NCBI GenBank assembly: GCA_012728445.1
Contig: JAAYFA010000319.1
Location: 1 to 28,068, forward strand
DNA length: 28,068 nucleotides
Direction of reading: 5' to 3'
Origin: Clostridiales bacterium
GTDB lineage: Bacteria > Bacillota > Clostridia > Oscillospirales > Acutalibacteraceae
The position numbers and the translations under genes were made by a program. The notes below the pieces were generated by a model, which saw only the letters and a program-made list of their open reading frames with translations, was not told the DNA's origin and ran no database searches. Positions within the stretch are counted from its first letter, which is position 1. Every line of letters begins with the position of its first letter. This document shows positions 1 through 7,267 of the stretch, in pieces.

Positions 1-526
1 CGGGCTGTTCAACAGCAAAAAGATGTAGATAATGTTTTTCCAGCTTCTCGTCATATTCCCAACCAGGACCGGGGAAACTCGAAAGCCAGTTGTTCGGGGG
101 TTTTTTATTGTTTCTTTTCCCCTTACGCCAAAAGTAGTAATCATGGTAGGGGTTGTCTTCGCCTTTTTTGCTTTCCAAAAACCATTGATGCTCGTCGGAG
201 GTATGGTTGATAACCAAATCCATGATTATTTTAAGCCCTTTGCTGTGTGCGATGTTCAGCAATTCCTTAAACTCATCAAGTGTCCCGTATTCCGGCGCAA
301 TATCTCTGTAATCCGCAATATCATAACCGTAGTCATTTTGTGGGGATTTGAACAAAGGCGAAAACCATATGGCGGTTGCGCCGAGGCTTTTTATATAGTC
401 GAGTTTGGAAACAATGCCCTTGATATCCCCGATTCCGTCGCCGTTTCCGTCGCAAAAACTGCGTGGCCAAATTTGGTATACCACCATTTCTTTGTACCAC
501 GTTTTTACCGGTGTAATCTCAGCCAA
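1..526 (-). CDS. GH13 alpha-glucosidase / oligo-1,6-glucosidase, 5' part only
   Basis: The complement of this stretch encodes about 175 residues of a glycoside hydrolase family 13 enzyme, cut by the left edge. Visible family features are VVYQIWPRSF near residues 15-24, the calcium-type loop DGNGDGIGD (26-34), LGATAIWFSP (49-57), YGYDIADY (66-73) and conserved region I DLVINHTSDEH (103-113). The catalytic Asp and Glu lie beyond the edge. This pattern fits the intracellular oligo-1,6-glucosidase / dextran glucosidase group, which releases glucose from alpha-1,6- or alpha-1,4-linked oligosaccharides; the exact specificity cannot be told. There is no signal peptide. The first ATG would remove the family's WYKE start, so I chose the upstream TTG at 526, which has GGATGG six bases before it; the start is somewhat uncertain. 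It begins 36 bases after the DUF2207 gene on the same strand with no terminator between, so co-transcription is possible. Confidence 0.88.
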   Translation of the reverse strand, partial: MAEITPVKTWYKEMVVYQIWPRSFCDGNGDGIGDIKGIVSKLDYIKSLGATAIWFSPLFKSPQNDYGYDIADYRDIAPEYGTLDEFKELLNIAHSKGLKIIMDLVINHTSDEHQWFLESKKGEDNPYHDYYFWRKGKRNNKKPPNNWLSSFPGPGWEYDEKLEKHYLHLFAVEQP

Positions 527-562
527 AACAACCCATCCTTTTATATTTTATTGTTTGTGGTT

Positions 563-2479
563 TTACCAGCTTCCGCCCCCGCCGCCGCCCATGCCCCCCC
601 CACTGAAGCCGCCGCCGCCACTAAAGCCACCGCCGCCGCTTGAACTTCCACCGCCACCTTGGGGCGCCGGGCGAACTGTCATGCTGTTTTGAACGGTGTT
701 CATGCTTCTGTTAAGGGCGCTTGTGAACATCATGGCGTTGAAATAGCCCATATTCATCGTCCCGGGGTATGTCGAGGTGTACCAATCCGGTTGCCTCATG
801 GCAATATCTTCAAAGTTTTCTGCCCACTTGTCTGTTAAACCAAAGACATATGCAAAGGGCAGTACATTATAAAAATACTCCGGCGTTTCTTCCACAAGCA
901 TCTTTATGCGGTCAAGTTCGGCTACTTCAATAAAGTTTTTAAGCCCCAAAATTTCCTGCATCCACAAGTTGCTTTGCTCTGTTCTTGTTTTCATCCGCAT
1001 GGCAAGAAAAACAGATATTGCGGTGAGTGAAACCGCCATCGCAGCCAAGGCAACCTGTTCGATGATGAAAGAGCCGATTGCCAATAATGCGATACCGGCT
1101 AAACCGGCAACAATGACGGATGCCGTTGTGGATGCAACGTATTTTGCTATGGACATCGACTTGCGTTTATCAAAAGCCGAAATGAGCTTGCCGGAACAGA
1201 CAAAAATAAGAAGCAGTAAAAAGCCGGAGGCAACATACCAAGTCGGGTCCGCCATAACATGATACAAGCCCATAAGCGTAAATGCCATAGCCGGAATTAT
1301 CAGCAGCAAAGCGGAAAACGCACGGGCAATTTCTGATTTTTTTGTGTAAATATTATTTTCAGGAACGGCTGCAAAATGGCTCTTTAACATAATTTTTGTT
1401 GCGTCAAGGGTCGTATAGAAGGTGTTTTTAAGCTGGTCTGTCGTAACCAAGTTTCTGTTTGAAAACAGCCCATCAAACATTGTTTTTTCATAAGCTTTCG
1501 CATCAACAGGCAGGTCACGTTTTTTAATAATCTCAAAGTCTCTTTTGCCCGTTTGGTTTAGCTTAAGATATCCTTTTGAGGCCCAGAACAGCAAGAGCGA
1601 TATCATATCTTTATTGTCAATAACGCCATCGATTATATAGCCTGTTTCTGCACTGGTCATTCCCTTAGGCGGGTTAAAGCTTACGACGGGTATAATCCTT
1701 TCATCCCTGCCGTAAAGAGACCAGAGTACAAATATCAAGCCGAAAGCGGCCAGCATAATCAGTGCCACAAGCGCATAAATTGTATTGTTTTCCACAAAAT
1801 ACCCTTCCGGTAACACCAAGCGCATGGTTACGCCCTCACCCATGGGTAAAACTTTTTTCAGTGTGGCTGTGATCGTGTTACCGGAAATGTTGTAGTCCAT
1901 ATAGTCGGTAGCCGTATCACCGTATGCACCGCCGATAAACTCAAGTTCTGAAGCATCAAATTCTTTAGGCATGGTTACGGTGACCGTTGATGATTGTATG
2001 GGTGACTCCCAATCAAAGGGGTAAATATTCCAATAGACATCATCCAGTGCTGTTGTTTTATCGTCAGCAATTTTGCATTTGTACTTAATAACATAGGTAT
2101 GTTCACCAATAAGATATTTTTCCGCATCGCCGATTTTGAATACGACATTGCCATTTTCATAGGAAACTTCATGATTATAACCCGGTATCCTGACACCGGA
2201 TATACGGTTACGATAAGGTACTCTGACGTCTTTTCCGCCGATTTCCCTTGCAACCTCACCGGCGTACGGCAAATAATAAACAATGCCGTGTTTTCGCGTG
2301 TTAAAGTTTACTTTGATAGTCGTTGTAACATCGTAGATATTATCTTCGCGAACCTTGATATCAACATCAAAAGCCGTCGTGTCCATATCATAATTAAGGG
2401 CGGAAACGCTCAAACCGCTTAAACAAAAGACCGTCAGGATTAAAACGACAGTCACAGCTGTCGCCAATACTTTTTTCAT
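563..2479 (-). CDS. DUF2207 membrane protein with Gly-rich C-terminal tail
   Basis: A 638-residue membrane protein of the DUF2207 (YciQ-like) family. The order is: N-terminal signal sequence (about 1-28), extracytoplasmic beta-rich DUF2207 domain (about 30-225, with the typical DVTTTIKVNF and PFDWESPI segments), a membrane helix near 235-255, a cytoplasmic part starting PVVSFNPPKGMTSAE, a hydrophobic block of two or more helices near 385-490, and a cytoplasmic end. The last 30 residues are almost only Gly, Ser and Phe (GGGGSSSGGGGFSGGGGFS and onwards), typical of this family. The molecular role is not established; in many Firmicutes it is found beside LemA, as here, 55 bases downstream. The start is ATG at 2479 with GGAG eight bases upstream; a GTG three bases earlier is also possible. 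A terminator-like hairpin sits just upstream of it. Confidence 0.9.
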   Translation of the reverse strand: MKKVLATAVTVVLILTVFCLSGLSVSALNYDMDTTAFDVDIKVREDNIYDVTTTIKVNFNTRKHGIVYYLPYAGEVAREIGGKDVRVPYRNRISGVRIPGYNHEVSYENGNVVFKIGDAEKYLIGEHTYVIKYKCKIADDKTTALDDVYWNIYPFDWESPIQSSTVTVTMPKEFDASELEFIGGAYGDTATDYMDYNISGNTITATLKKVLPMGEGVTMRLVLPEGYFVENNTIYALVALIMLAAFGLIFVLWSLYGRDERIIPVVSFNPPKGMTSAETGYIIDGVIDNKDMISLLLFWASKGYLKLNQTGKRDFEIIKKRDLPVDAKAYEKTMFDGLFSNRNLVTTDQLKNTFYTTLDATKIMLKSHFAAVPENNIYTKKSEIARAFSALLLIIPAMAFTLMGLYHVMADPTWYVASGFLLLLIFVCSGKLISAFDKRKSMSIAKYVASTTASVIVAGLAGIALLAIGSFIIEQVALAAMAVSLTAISVFLAMRMKTRTEQSNLWMQEILGLKNFIEVAELDRIKMLVEETPEYFYNVLPFAYVFGLTDKWAENFEDIAMRQPDWYTSTYPGTMNMGYFNAMMFTSALNRSMNTVQNSMTVRPAPQGGGGSSSGGGGFSGGGGFSGGGMGGGGGGSW

Positions 2480-2499
2480 CACTCTGTCTCCTCTATCAA

Positions 2500-2527
2500 A
2501 AAGCCGCTATTATACAATAGCGGCTTT
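2500..2527 (-). terminator. Intercistronic terminator/attenuator hairpin between lemA and DUF2207
   Basis: Read on the minus strand, AAAGCCGCTATT (2527-2516) pairs perfectly with AATAGCGGCTTT (2511-2500) around a 4-base loop, and the second arm runs into a short T run (TTTTT). It lies after the lemA stop and just before the DUF2207 ribosome binding site. The form is that of an intrinsic terminator, but the T run is short, so partial read-through (attenuation) is the likely outcome. Confidence 0.7.
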
Positions 2528-2537
2528 GGTCGTTTGT

Positions 2538-3092
2538 TTAGAACTGAACCTTCACATTTTGTCTTTGCTCGGCCTCTTCAACTTCGAACATTGTTTTGCG
2601 GGTAAACTTGAAGAGTTTCGCAATAATATTGCTTGGGAAAACTTCAACCTTTGTGTTAAAAGTTTTAACAATTGCGTTGTAAAACTTCCTGGAGTTCGCG
2701 ATTTCGCCTTCCATCTCGGTCAGCTGCCCTTGCAGGCTGATAAAGTTTGAGTTGGCTTTCAGGTCCGGATACGCTTCCGCGATGGCAAACAAGCTTTTCA
2801 GCGTGCCTTGTAAAGCGTTCTCACCCGCTACCTTTTCGTCTGTCGTTTTAGCGCCCGCAGCCATGTTGCGCGCAGCTATAACATTTTCAAGTGTCTGCGA
2901 TTCGTGCTTTGCATACCCCTTGACAGTCTCGACAAGATTCGGAATCAAGTCATATCTCTTTTTCAAGTAGACGTCCATGGTTGCGAAGGCTTCTTCAACC
3001 TTGTTGCGCATTTTTACAAAGCCGTTATAAGCGCCGATAACCCAAATGCCAATGAGGACAACAACTGCTACGATTGCGATAACATATCCCAT
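2538..3092 (-). CDS. lemA: LemA family protein
   Basis: A 184-residue LemA family protein: an N-terminal membrane helix (MGYVIAIVAVVVLIGIWVIG) followed by the cytoplasmic or surface-facing helical bundle. The family hallmarks YNGFVKMRNKVEEAFA, DVYLKKRYDLIPNLVETVKGY and the AYPDLKANSNF segment are all present, and the length is usual for the family. The molecular function of LemA is not settled; it is often paired with DUF2207 or TPM-domain membrane proteins, as seen here. The open frame continues upstream to a TTG at 3146, but that TTG is the -35 box of a near-perfect promoter, so the ATG at 3092 is the real start, about 20 bases after the predicted transcription start. It begins the lemA-DUF2207 operon. 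Confidence 0.93.
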   Translation of the reverse strand: MGYVIAIVAVVVLIGIWVIGAYNGFVKMRNKVEEAFATMDVYLKKRYDLIPNLVETVKGYAKHESQTLENVIAARNMAAGAKTTDEKVAGENALQGTLKSLFAIAEAYPDLKANSNFISLQGQLTEMEGEIANSRKFYNAIVKTFNTKVEVFPSNIIAKLFKFTRKTMFEVEEAEQRQNVKVQF

Positions 3093-3117
3093 AAGCTCAT
3101 CTACTTTATTTTTTTTA

Positions 3118-3146
3118 ATTGTACTACTTAACAGCCTGTTTGTCAA
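3118..3146 (-). promoter_or_regulatory. Sigma-A promoter of lemA operon
   Basis: On the minus strand TTGACA (3146-3141), a 17-base spacer, then TACAAT (3123-3118). Transcription would start near 3111, leaving a short leader before the ATG at 3092. This placement decides the lemA start. Confidence 0.85.
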
Positions 3147-3249
3147 ATATTTGTAAGCAATATCATCTTGAATCTCATCTTGAATGACTTGCTGAATATA
3201 AGTAGAAGAAAATTGCCATCGTAAAGCGTATCGGCTTACCTTTGTGTCG
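3147..3249. other. Intergenic stretch with 12-bp tandem repeat
   Basis: Between the racemase terminator and the lemA promoter. It holds two tandem copies of a 12-base unit, ATCATCTTGAAT (3162-3173) and CTCATCTTGAAT (3174-3185). The lemA frame stays open on the minus strand through this stretch and reads protein-like (for example RYALRWQFSSTYIQQVIQDE), but it crosses a promoter and terminator and I see no start or ribosome binding site for it. It may be the remnant of an older gene end. Confidence 0.35.
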
Positions 3250-3287
3250 AAAAAGCAGAAGTTTATTCATATAGAATCAACTTCTGC
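3250..3287 (-). terminator. Rho-independent terminator of alr
   Basis: On the minus strand GCAGAAGTT (3287-3279) pairs with AACTTCTGC (3263-3255) and is followed directly by TTTTT (3254-3250). It lies 70 bases after the alanine racemase stop. Confidence 0.8.
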
Positions 3288-3357
3288 TTTGCATCATTCA
3301 GCTTTTATCTAATTAACGCCTTTAATTAATGCCCAAGCCAATCCTTGAGTCTATCGA

Positions 3358-4524
3358 TTAGCAGTCCCCAAAGCTTGAGAGGAAAAGAAACTCCTCCCCG
3401 TCTTTGTAAAATACCTTCGGCACCCTTTTACTGATGCCACAGATAATTTCGTAGTTAAAGCTTTCAGACAGAGAACCAAGCTCTTCCGCCGTAATTGCGT
3501 TGCCACCTTCCATGCCGAGCAGAATGACTTCGTCTTCAACCGCCACATCCTCAATATCCGTTACATCCACCATCATCAAGTCCATGCATACGCGCCCGAT
3601 AATCGGCGCATACTTGCCTTTGATTAAGACACGCCCTTTCGACGAAAGTGCTCTTGGGTATCCGTCTGCGTAACCAACAGGCAAAGTGGCTATCTTCGTT
3701 TGCTTTGTCGTCACATAAGTGTGCCCGTAACTGATACCGCACCCGGTTTCCACTGTTTTAATAAAAATCACATGAGTTTTGAGTTCCATCGCCGGGAGCA
3801 AGTTCAGCTTTTCTTTATGAACTTCATCGGAGGGAAAAAGTCCGTACAGTAAAAGCCCGACCCGAACCATGTCAAAATGGTCCTCTTCCTCAATGGTTGC
3901 AGCACTGTTGCAGGAGTGCTTAATCGGGATTGAAATATCATTATTTTCAATTTCTTTCAAAAATTCGGAGAACATTTTTTTTTGTTCTTTTTCGGACGTT
4001 TTGTCGCGCATATCCGCGTTGGCAAAGTGCGTGAAGATTCCCTTAATCTCCATATTGGGAAGCCGTGATATTTGCTTAATAATCTTTATGCTCTCAGCGC
4101 TTGCAGAGAACCCGGTTCTTCTCATGCCGGTATCCACTTCTATATGTATTTTTGCTGTTAATCCTAGCACTGACGCTGTTTCAGATAACTTTTGTGCGAC
4201 ATCAAATTGAAATATTGCCTGCTCGACATTGTTCAGCAGCAGTTCTTCAAACTGGTCCGGCGATGTGTACCCAAAAATCATTATTGGGTTTGTAATCCCG
4301 CTTTTCCGAAGTTCAATGGCCTCTTCAATAATCGAAACGCCAAAATAGTCTGTTTTGTCTTTCAATAATTCGGCCACCGGCACGGCACCGTGACCATAGC
4401 CGTCCGATTTTAGCACTGACAGCACCTTTGTATCTTTACCGAGAAGACGCTTGACTTCATTAAAATTATGAAGAATAGCGTCTAAATCAATTTTAGCGAT
4501 AACCCTGCGGTATTCCTGCATCAT
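3358..4524 (-). CDS. alr: Alanine racemase
   Basis: A 388-residue PLP-dependent alanine racemase that interconverts L- and D-alanine for peptidoglycan in the cytoplasm. The PLP lysine is K39 in SVLKSDGYGHG, the phosphate/carboxylate-binding segment DTGMRRTGF is at 131-139, and the second catalytic base is Y266 in GISYGHTYVT on the partner-facing side. The later block RVCMDLMMVDVT is also typical. Length is normal. It starts with ATGATG preceded by AGAGGGG; either Met could be used. It has its own promoter (4570-4598) and terminator (3250-3287), so it is a single-gene unit. The conserved lysine context SVLKSDGYGHG varies a little from the common VVKADAYGHG. Confidence 0.96.
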   Translation of the reverse strand: MMQEYRRVIAKIDLDAILHNFNEVKRLLGKDTKVLSVLKSDGYGHGAVPVAELLKDKTDYFGVSIIEEAIELRKSGITNPIMIFGYTSPDQFEELLLNNVEQAIFQFDVAQKLSETASVLGLTAKIHIEVDTGMRRTGFSASAESIKIIKQISRLPNMEIKGIFTHFANADMRDKTSEKEQKKMFSEFLKEIENNDISIPIKHSCNSAATIEEEDHFDMVRVGLLLYGLFPSDEVHKEKLNLLPAMELKTHVIFIKTVETGCGISYGHTYVTTKQTKIATLPVGYADGYPRALSSKGRVLIKGKYAPIIGRVCMDLMMVDVTDIEDVAVEDEVILLGMEGGNAITAEELGSLSESFNYEIICGISKRVPKVFYKDGEEFLFLSSFGDC

Positions 4525-4543
4525 TATTCCCCTCTGTTTTGAA

Positions 4544-4557
4544 GGACGTCCGTCCGA
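4544..4557. promoter_or_regulatory. Palindromic GGACGTCC repeat in alr leader
   Basis: GGACGTCCGTCCGA just downstream of the alr transcription start (expected near 4563). GGACGTCC is a perfect palindrome and CGTCC is then repeated. It could be an operator or have no role. Confidence 0.3.
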
Positions 4558-4569
4558 CTGTTTTTAATT

Positions 4570-4598
4570 ATTTTACGGGTTTTCGTGTTTGTTGTCAA
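4570..4598 (-). promoter_or_regulatory. Sigma-A promoter of alr
   Basis: On the minus strand TTGACA (4598-4593), 17-base spacer, TAAAAT (4575-4570), placed 46 bases before the alr start and after the radical SAM gene stop. Confidence 0.82.
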
Positions 4599-4623
4599 CC
4601 AATCATGTCCTCAAAAACTAAAA

Positions 4624-6261
4624 TCATTCAAGTTCTTTTACAGGATATATCTTGCTTATCGGGTGCTTATCTTTATAAATAAATAAACGTTTTTTGTTGT
4701 CATAAGCAAAATACTCAACTCTGATGTTCTTCCCCTTATATTCAAGCGTATTCTTCAGTTGTGCCTCCACAGCTCTGTCACGAAGCGACTCAATACCGTC
4801 GGGCAACATCCCTTTCGTATCAAAGGTTAAGCAATCGAGTTTGATATAATGCTCAGCCTCATCTTTATCACCGTAGTGCTTGAGGAACTCAAGTAAAATA
4901 GAATACGCGTTTTTCAATGAAACTTTTATGTTGCCTACGCCTTTACAATATTCCCCCAACACCCGGAATAAATCATACTCGGTGTCAAACAGCTTTACGG
5001 CAGCGTATTGCAAGGAATTTGCAAACATCCCGCTGTTATAAAATTTGTCAATTACCCGCTCGATATCCTTGAGTTGCAAGAGTTTGTCCATTGACATCGC
5101 GTTGCTTTTAAGCACCTCATAAGGGGCGTAATCCGTATAAATATAATCTAGCTTTTCGCTGTGTTTCCTCAGCTGAGAACCCTTTAGCAATTTGAGAAAC
5201 CCGAGCTGCAACATATGCGGGCGCGCAGCAAGGCACCGGTTAACCGCAGCCGCAGACGTTTCCAAAGTTTCATACGGGAGGCCGGCAATTAAATCAACAT
5301 GCACATGACAGTTGTTCATTGTTGTTATCCGGCTAATATTTTCAAGGGCTGCTTTTATATTGGTTTTTCTGCTGACAGCGGCCAAGGTCGGCGGATTGAC
5401 TGACTGGATTCCGACCTCAAACTGGACACGATTTATAGGCATTGCCGCAATAATATCCAGCAGACGCTTGTCAAAAAGGTCCCCGGCGACTTCGAAGTGG
5501 AAGGTGCATGCCGTATCCAAAGAATAAATGTATTCCAGTATTGCTGCCATTCTGCCTTTATTGGCATTGAAGGTTCTGTCCACAAATTTTATACACGCAG
5601 CGCCATGCGACAACAACAGGCTGAGTTCCTCTTTTACTCTTTCGAGCGGCAGCTCCTGCACACCATGTGTCACGGAGGAAAGGCAGTAAGCGCAGTGAAA
5701 CGGGCAGCCGCGTGAACTTTCATAGTAAACCAGCTGATTATTGATGGATGCCCCAGTGTCCGTTTGAGAGGAACAAAAGTATTCCGCAGTAAACGGGGAT
5801 GGAAAATCGTTAAAAATTAAACCTTCATCCTTAATAATACACTTTGGCGGAGCAAGCCCTGCAGCAATTGAATTGGTCAACTTCAAAAAGGCGGCCTCCC
5901 CCGCTCCTTGTATTAAATAATCAACAGTCGGGTAATCGTCCAAAGATAATTCAAATGAAACCTCGGGGCCGCCCAGCACGATAATGCATGACGGTAAGAT
6001 CTTTTTTATTGTATCGGCGATTTTTTTAGTGTAATCAACATTCCAGATATAGGTAGAAATTCCGATAATATCCGGTGACAGTTTGTAAATACTCTCGACA
6101 ATATCACCGATGGGCTCGTTGATATTGCTTTCATACACAGCCACTTCGCATCGCGGCGCATGGGCATCGCAAAAAGCCTTGATACACCACGGAGCCAGTA
6201 CTTTATGAATATATTTTGCATTAATTGCAACAAGCAGAGCTTTAATTTTATTCACTCCCAT
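4624..6261 (-). CDS. B12-binding domain radical SAM protein (DUF4080-type)
   Basis: A 545-residue cytoplasmic protein. The N-terminal 140 residues form a cobalamin-binding-like Rossmann fold (IGISTYIWN near 67-74, VLGGPEVSFE near 95-104, and the QGAGE segment near 118-122). The radical SAM core follows with the [4Fe-4S] motif C186-x3-C190-x2-C193 in SRGCPFHCAYC, then VDRTFNANKGR and GIQSVNPPTL typical of the class. The C-terminal 150 residues match what I recall of DUF4080. No DxHxxG cobalamin-ligand motif is evident, so bound B12, if any, may be base-off without a protein His. Substrate unknown. The chosen ATG has only a weak ribosome binding site and no convincing promoter was found in the 140 bases upstream. 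Confidence 0.85.
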   Translation of the reverse strand: MGVNKIKALLVAINAKYIHKVLAPWCIKAFCDAHAPRCEVAVYESNINEPIGDIVESIYKLSPDIIGISTYIWNVDYTKKIADTIKKILPSCIIVLGGPEVSFELSLDDYPTVDYLIQGAGEAAFLKLTNSIAAGLAPPKCIIKDEGLIFNDFPSPFTAEYFCSSQTDTGASINNQLVYYESSRGCPFHCAYCLSSVTHGVQELPLERVKEELSLLLSHGAACIKFVDRTFNANKGRMAAILEYIYSLDTACTFHFEVAGDLFDKRLLDIIAAMPINRVQFEVGIQSVNPPTLAAVSRKTNIKAALENISRITTMNNCHVHVDLIAGLPYETLETSAAAVNRCLAARPHMLQLGFLKLLKGSQLRKHSEKLDYIYTDYAPYEVLKSNAMSMDKLLQLKDIERVIDKFYNSGMFANSLQYAAVKLFDTEYDLFRVLGEYCKGVGNIKVSLKNAYSILLEFLKHYGDKDEAEHYIKLDCLTFDTKGMLPDGIESLRDRAVEAQLKNTLEYKGKNIRVEYFAYDNKKRLFIYKDKHPISKIYPVKELE

Positions 6262-6403
6262 GCTAAAGATAAAAAAGTTAGACGATAACCTCTTGTATAA
6301 ATTAACATTGTAGTTTGTTCGTCAGACAATATATTAGCACATTTATAAGCCGGTGTATATGTTGCTGTCCTTTTCCTTAAGAACCTCAATAGAATAAATT
6401 GCA
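6262..6403. other. Divergent intergenic region
   Basis: AT-rich spacer between the radical SAM gene (minus) and the membrane protein transcript (plus). I found a clear promoter only for the plus-strand transcript, just to its right. No hairpin or riboswitch-like structure stands out. Confidence 0.4.
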
Positions 6404-6432
6404 TTGACTATGCTATTTAATTGTGATAAATT
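6404..6432 (+). promoter_or_regulatory. Promoter of membrane protein / catalase unit
   Basis: TTGACT (6404-6409), 17-base spacer, TAAATT (6427-6432). The leader of about 73 bases contains two small hairpins: CGAAT-ccc-ATTCG (6441-6453) and ATGTCC/GGACAT (6461-6466 with 6476-6481). Confidence 0.65.
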
Positions 6433-6511
6433 GTTAGTAGCGAATCCCATTCGAAGTGTCATGTCCGAGGTTTATGGACATTCAAAAATAAAAGCAAAAA
6501 GGATAATCAAA

Positions 6512-7159
6512 ATGAAACGAGTGTTCGGAGTGGTGGAAGTTGTCTTTGACGCTGTATACCTCACCACCGCTTTTATCATCGGCATTACGCTAATTTTTAC
6601 AGGGACGGGCAATACTGCACGGCTCACAGCCGGTGTTATGGCGCTGGTGCTCGCCGGCGGCGATGCCTTTCACCTTGTGCCACGCATGAAGGTCATTGTC
6701 TCAAAAAATGAAGAGCCTTTACGCAAGGCGCTTGGCCGAGGTAAGCAAATCACCTCGATTACGATGACTGTGTTTTATCTGTTTTTATGGCAGACAGGTT
6801 TGTTGGCTTTTGGGCTTAAGTCTACAGAATTTTTGGGATATGCCGTTTACATACTGGCAGCGGTACGCGTTCTGCTCTGCCTGCTGCCGCAGAACAAGTG
6901 GTTGGAACGGTCGCCTGTTCGTTGGGGAATTTGGCGCAACATCCCCTTCTTTTTGCTGGGTGCCGTTGTCGCCGGACTGTTCTTTTTGCACCGGCACGCC
7001 GTGTATGGTTTGGGGCTGATGTGGCTTGCTATTGCGCTCAGCTTTGCGTTTTATCTTCCCGTTGTATTATGGTCTAATCAAAACCCTAAAATCGGGATGT
7101 TGATGTTACCTAAAACTTGTGCCTATATTTGGATGCTGGTTATGTGTCTGTCGCTATGA
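6512..7159 (+). CDS. Polytopic membrane protein of unknown function
   Basis: I do not recognise this 215-residue protein. It is strongly hydrophobic, with about six to seven predicted membrane helices (for example AVYLTTAFIIGITLIF, LTAGVMALVLAGG, TVFYLFLWQTGLLAFG, IPFFLLGAVVAGLFFL, LMWLAIALSFAFYLPVV), separated by short basic loops such as GRGKQ. The cytoplasmic loop DAFHLVPRM holds a His that could be functional. The open frame reaches back to a TTG at 6404, but that TTG is the -35 box; the ATG at 6512 follows AAAAAGGATAATCAAA and fits the promoter. The catalase gene starts 108 bases downstream on the same strand with no terminator between, so the two are probably co-transcribed, which hints at a link with oxidative stress without proving it. 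Confidence 0.75.
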   Translation: MKRVFGVVEVVFDAVYLTTAFIIGITLIFTGTGNTARLTAGVMALVLAGGDAFHLVPRMKVIVSKNEEPLRKALGRGKQITSITMTVFYLFLWQTGLLAFGLKSTEFLGYAVYILAAVRVLLCLLPQNKWLERSPVRWGIWRNIPFFLLGAVVAGLFFLHRHAVYGLGLMWLAIALSFAFYLPVVLWSNQNPKIGMLMLPKTCAYIWMLVMCLSL

Positions 7160-7224
7160 CAATTTAACAAGACATTGTTTGCTTTAAAACATCCTGCCCA
7201 AGGCGAAATCATCCGCTGTCCAAT

Positions 7225-7235
7225 ATCACCGTGAT
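7225..7235. promoter_or_regulatory. Inverted repeat upstream of catalase
   Basis: ATCAC-c-GTGAT, an 11-base perfect palindrome extended with two more matching pairs on each side (AAxATCACcGTGATxTT). It lies 33 bases before the catalase ATG and does not match the PerR box TTATAATNATTATAA. A candidate operator only. Confidence 0.35.
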
Positions 7236-7267
7236 GTTAAAATAAATCAAAAAGCGAAAGGAGCATT

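Noticed and set aside
405..692. Plus-strand Pro-rich frame
   Set aside because: It is the antisense reading of the Gly-rich tail of the DUF2207 protein.
7225..7235. PerR box before catalase
   Set aside because: The palindrome ATCACcGTGAT does not match the AT-rich PerR consensus.
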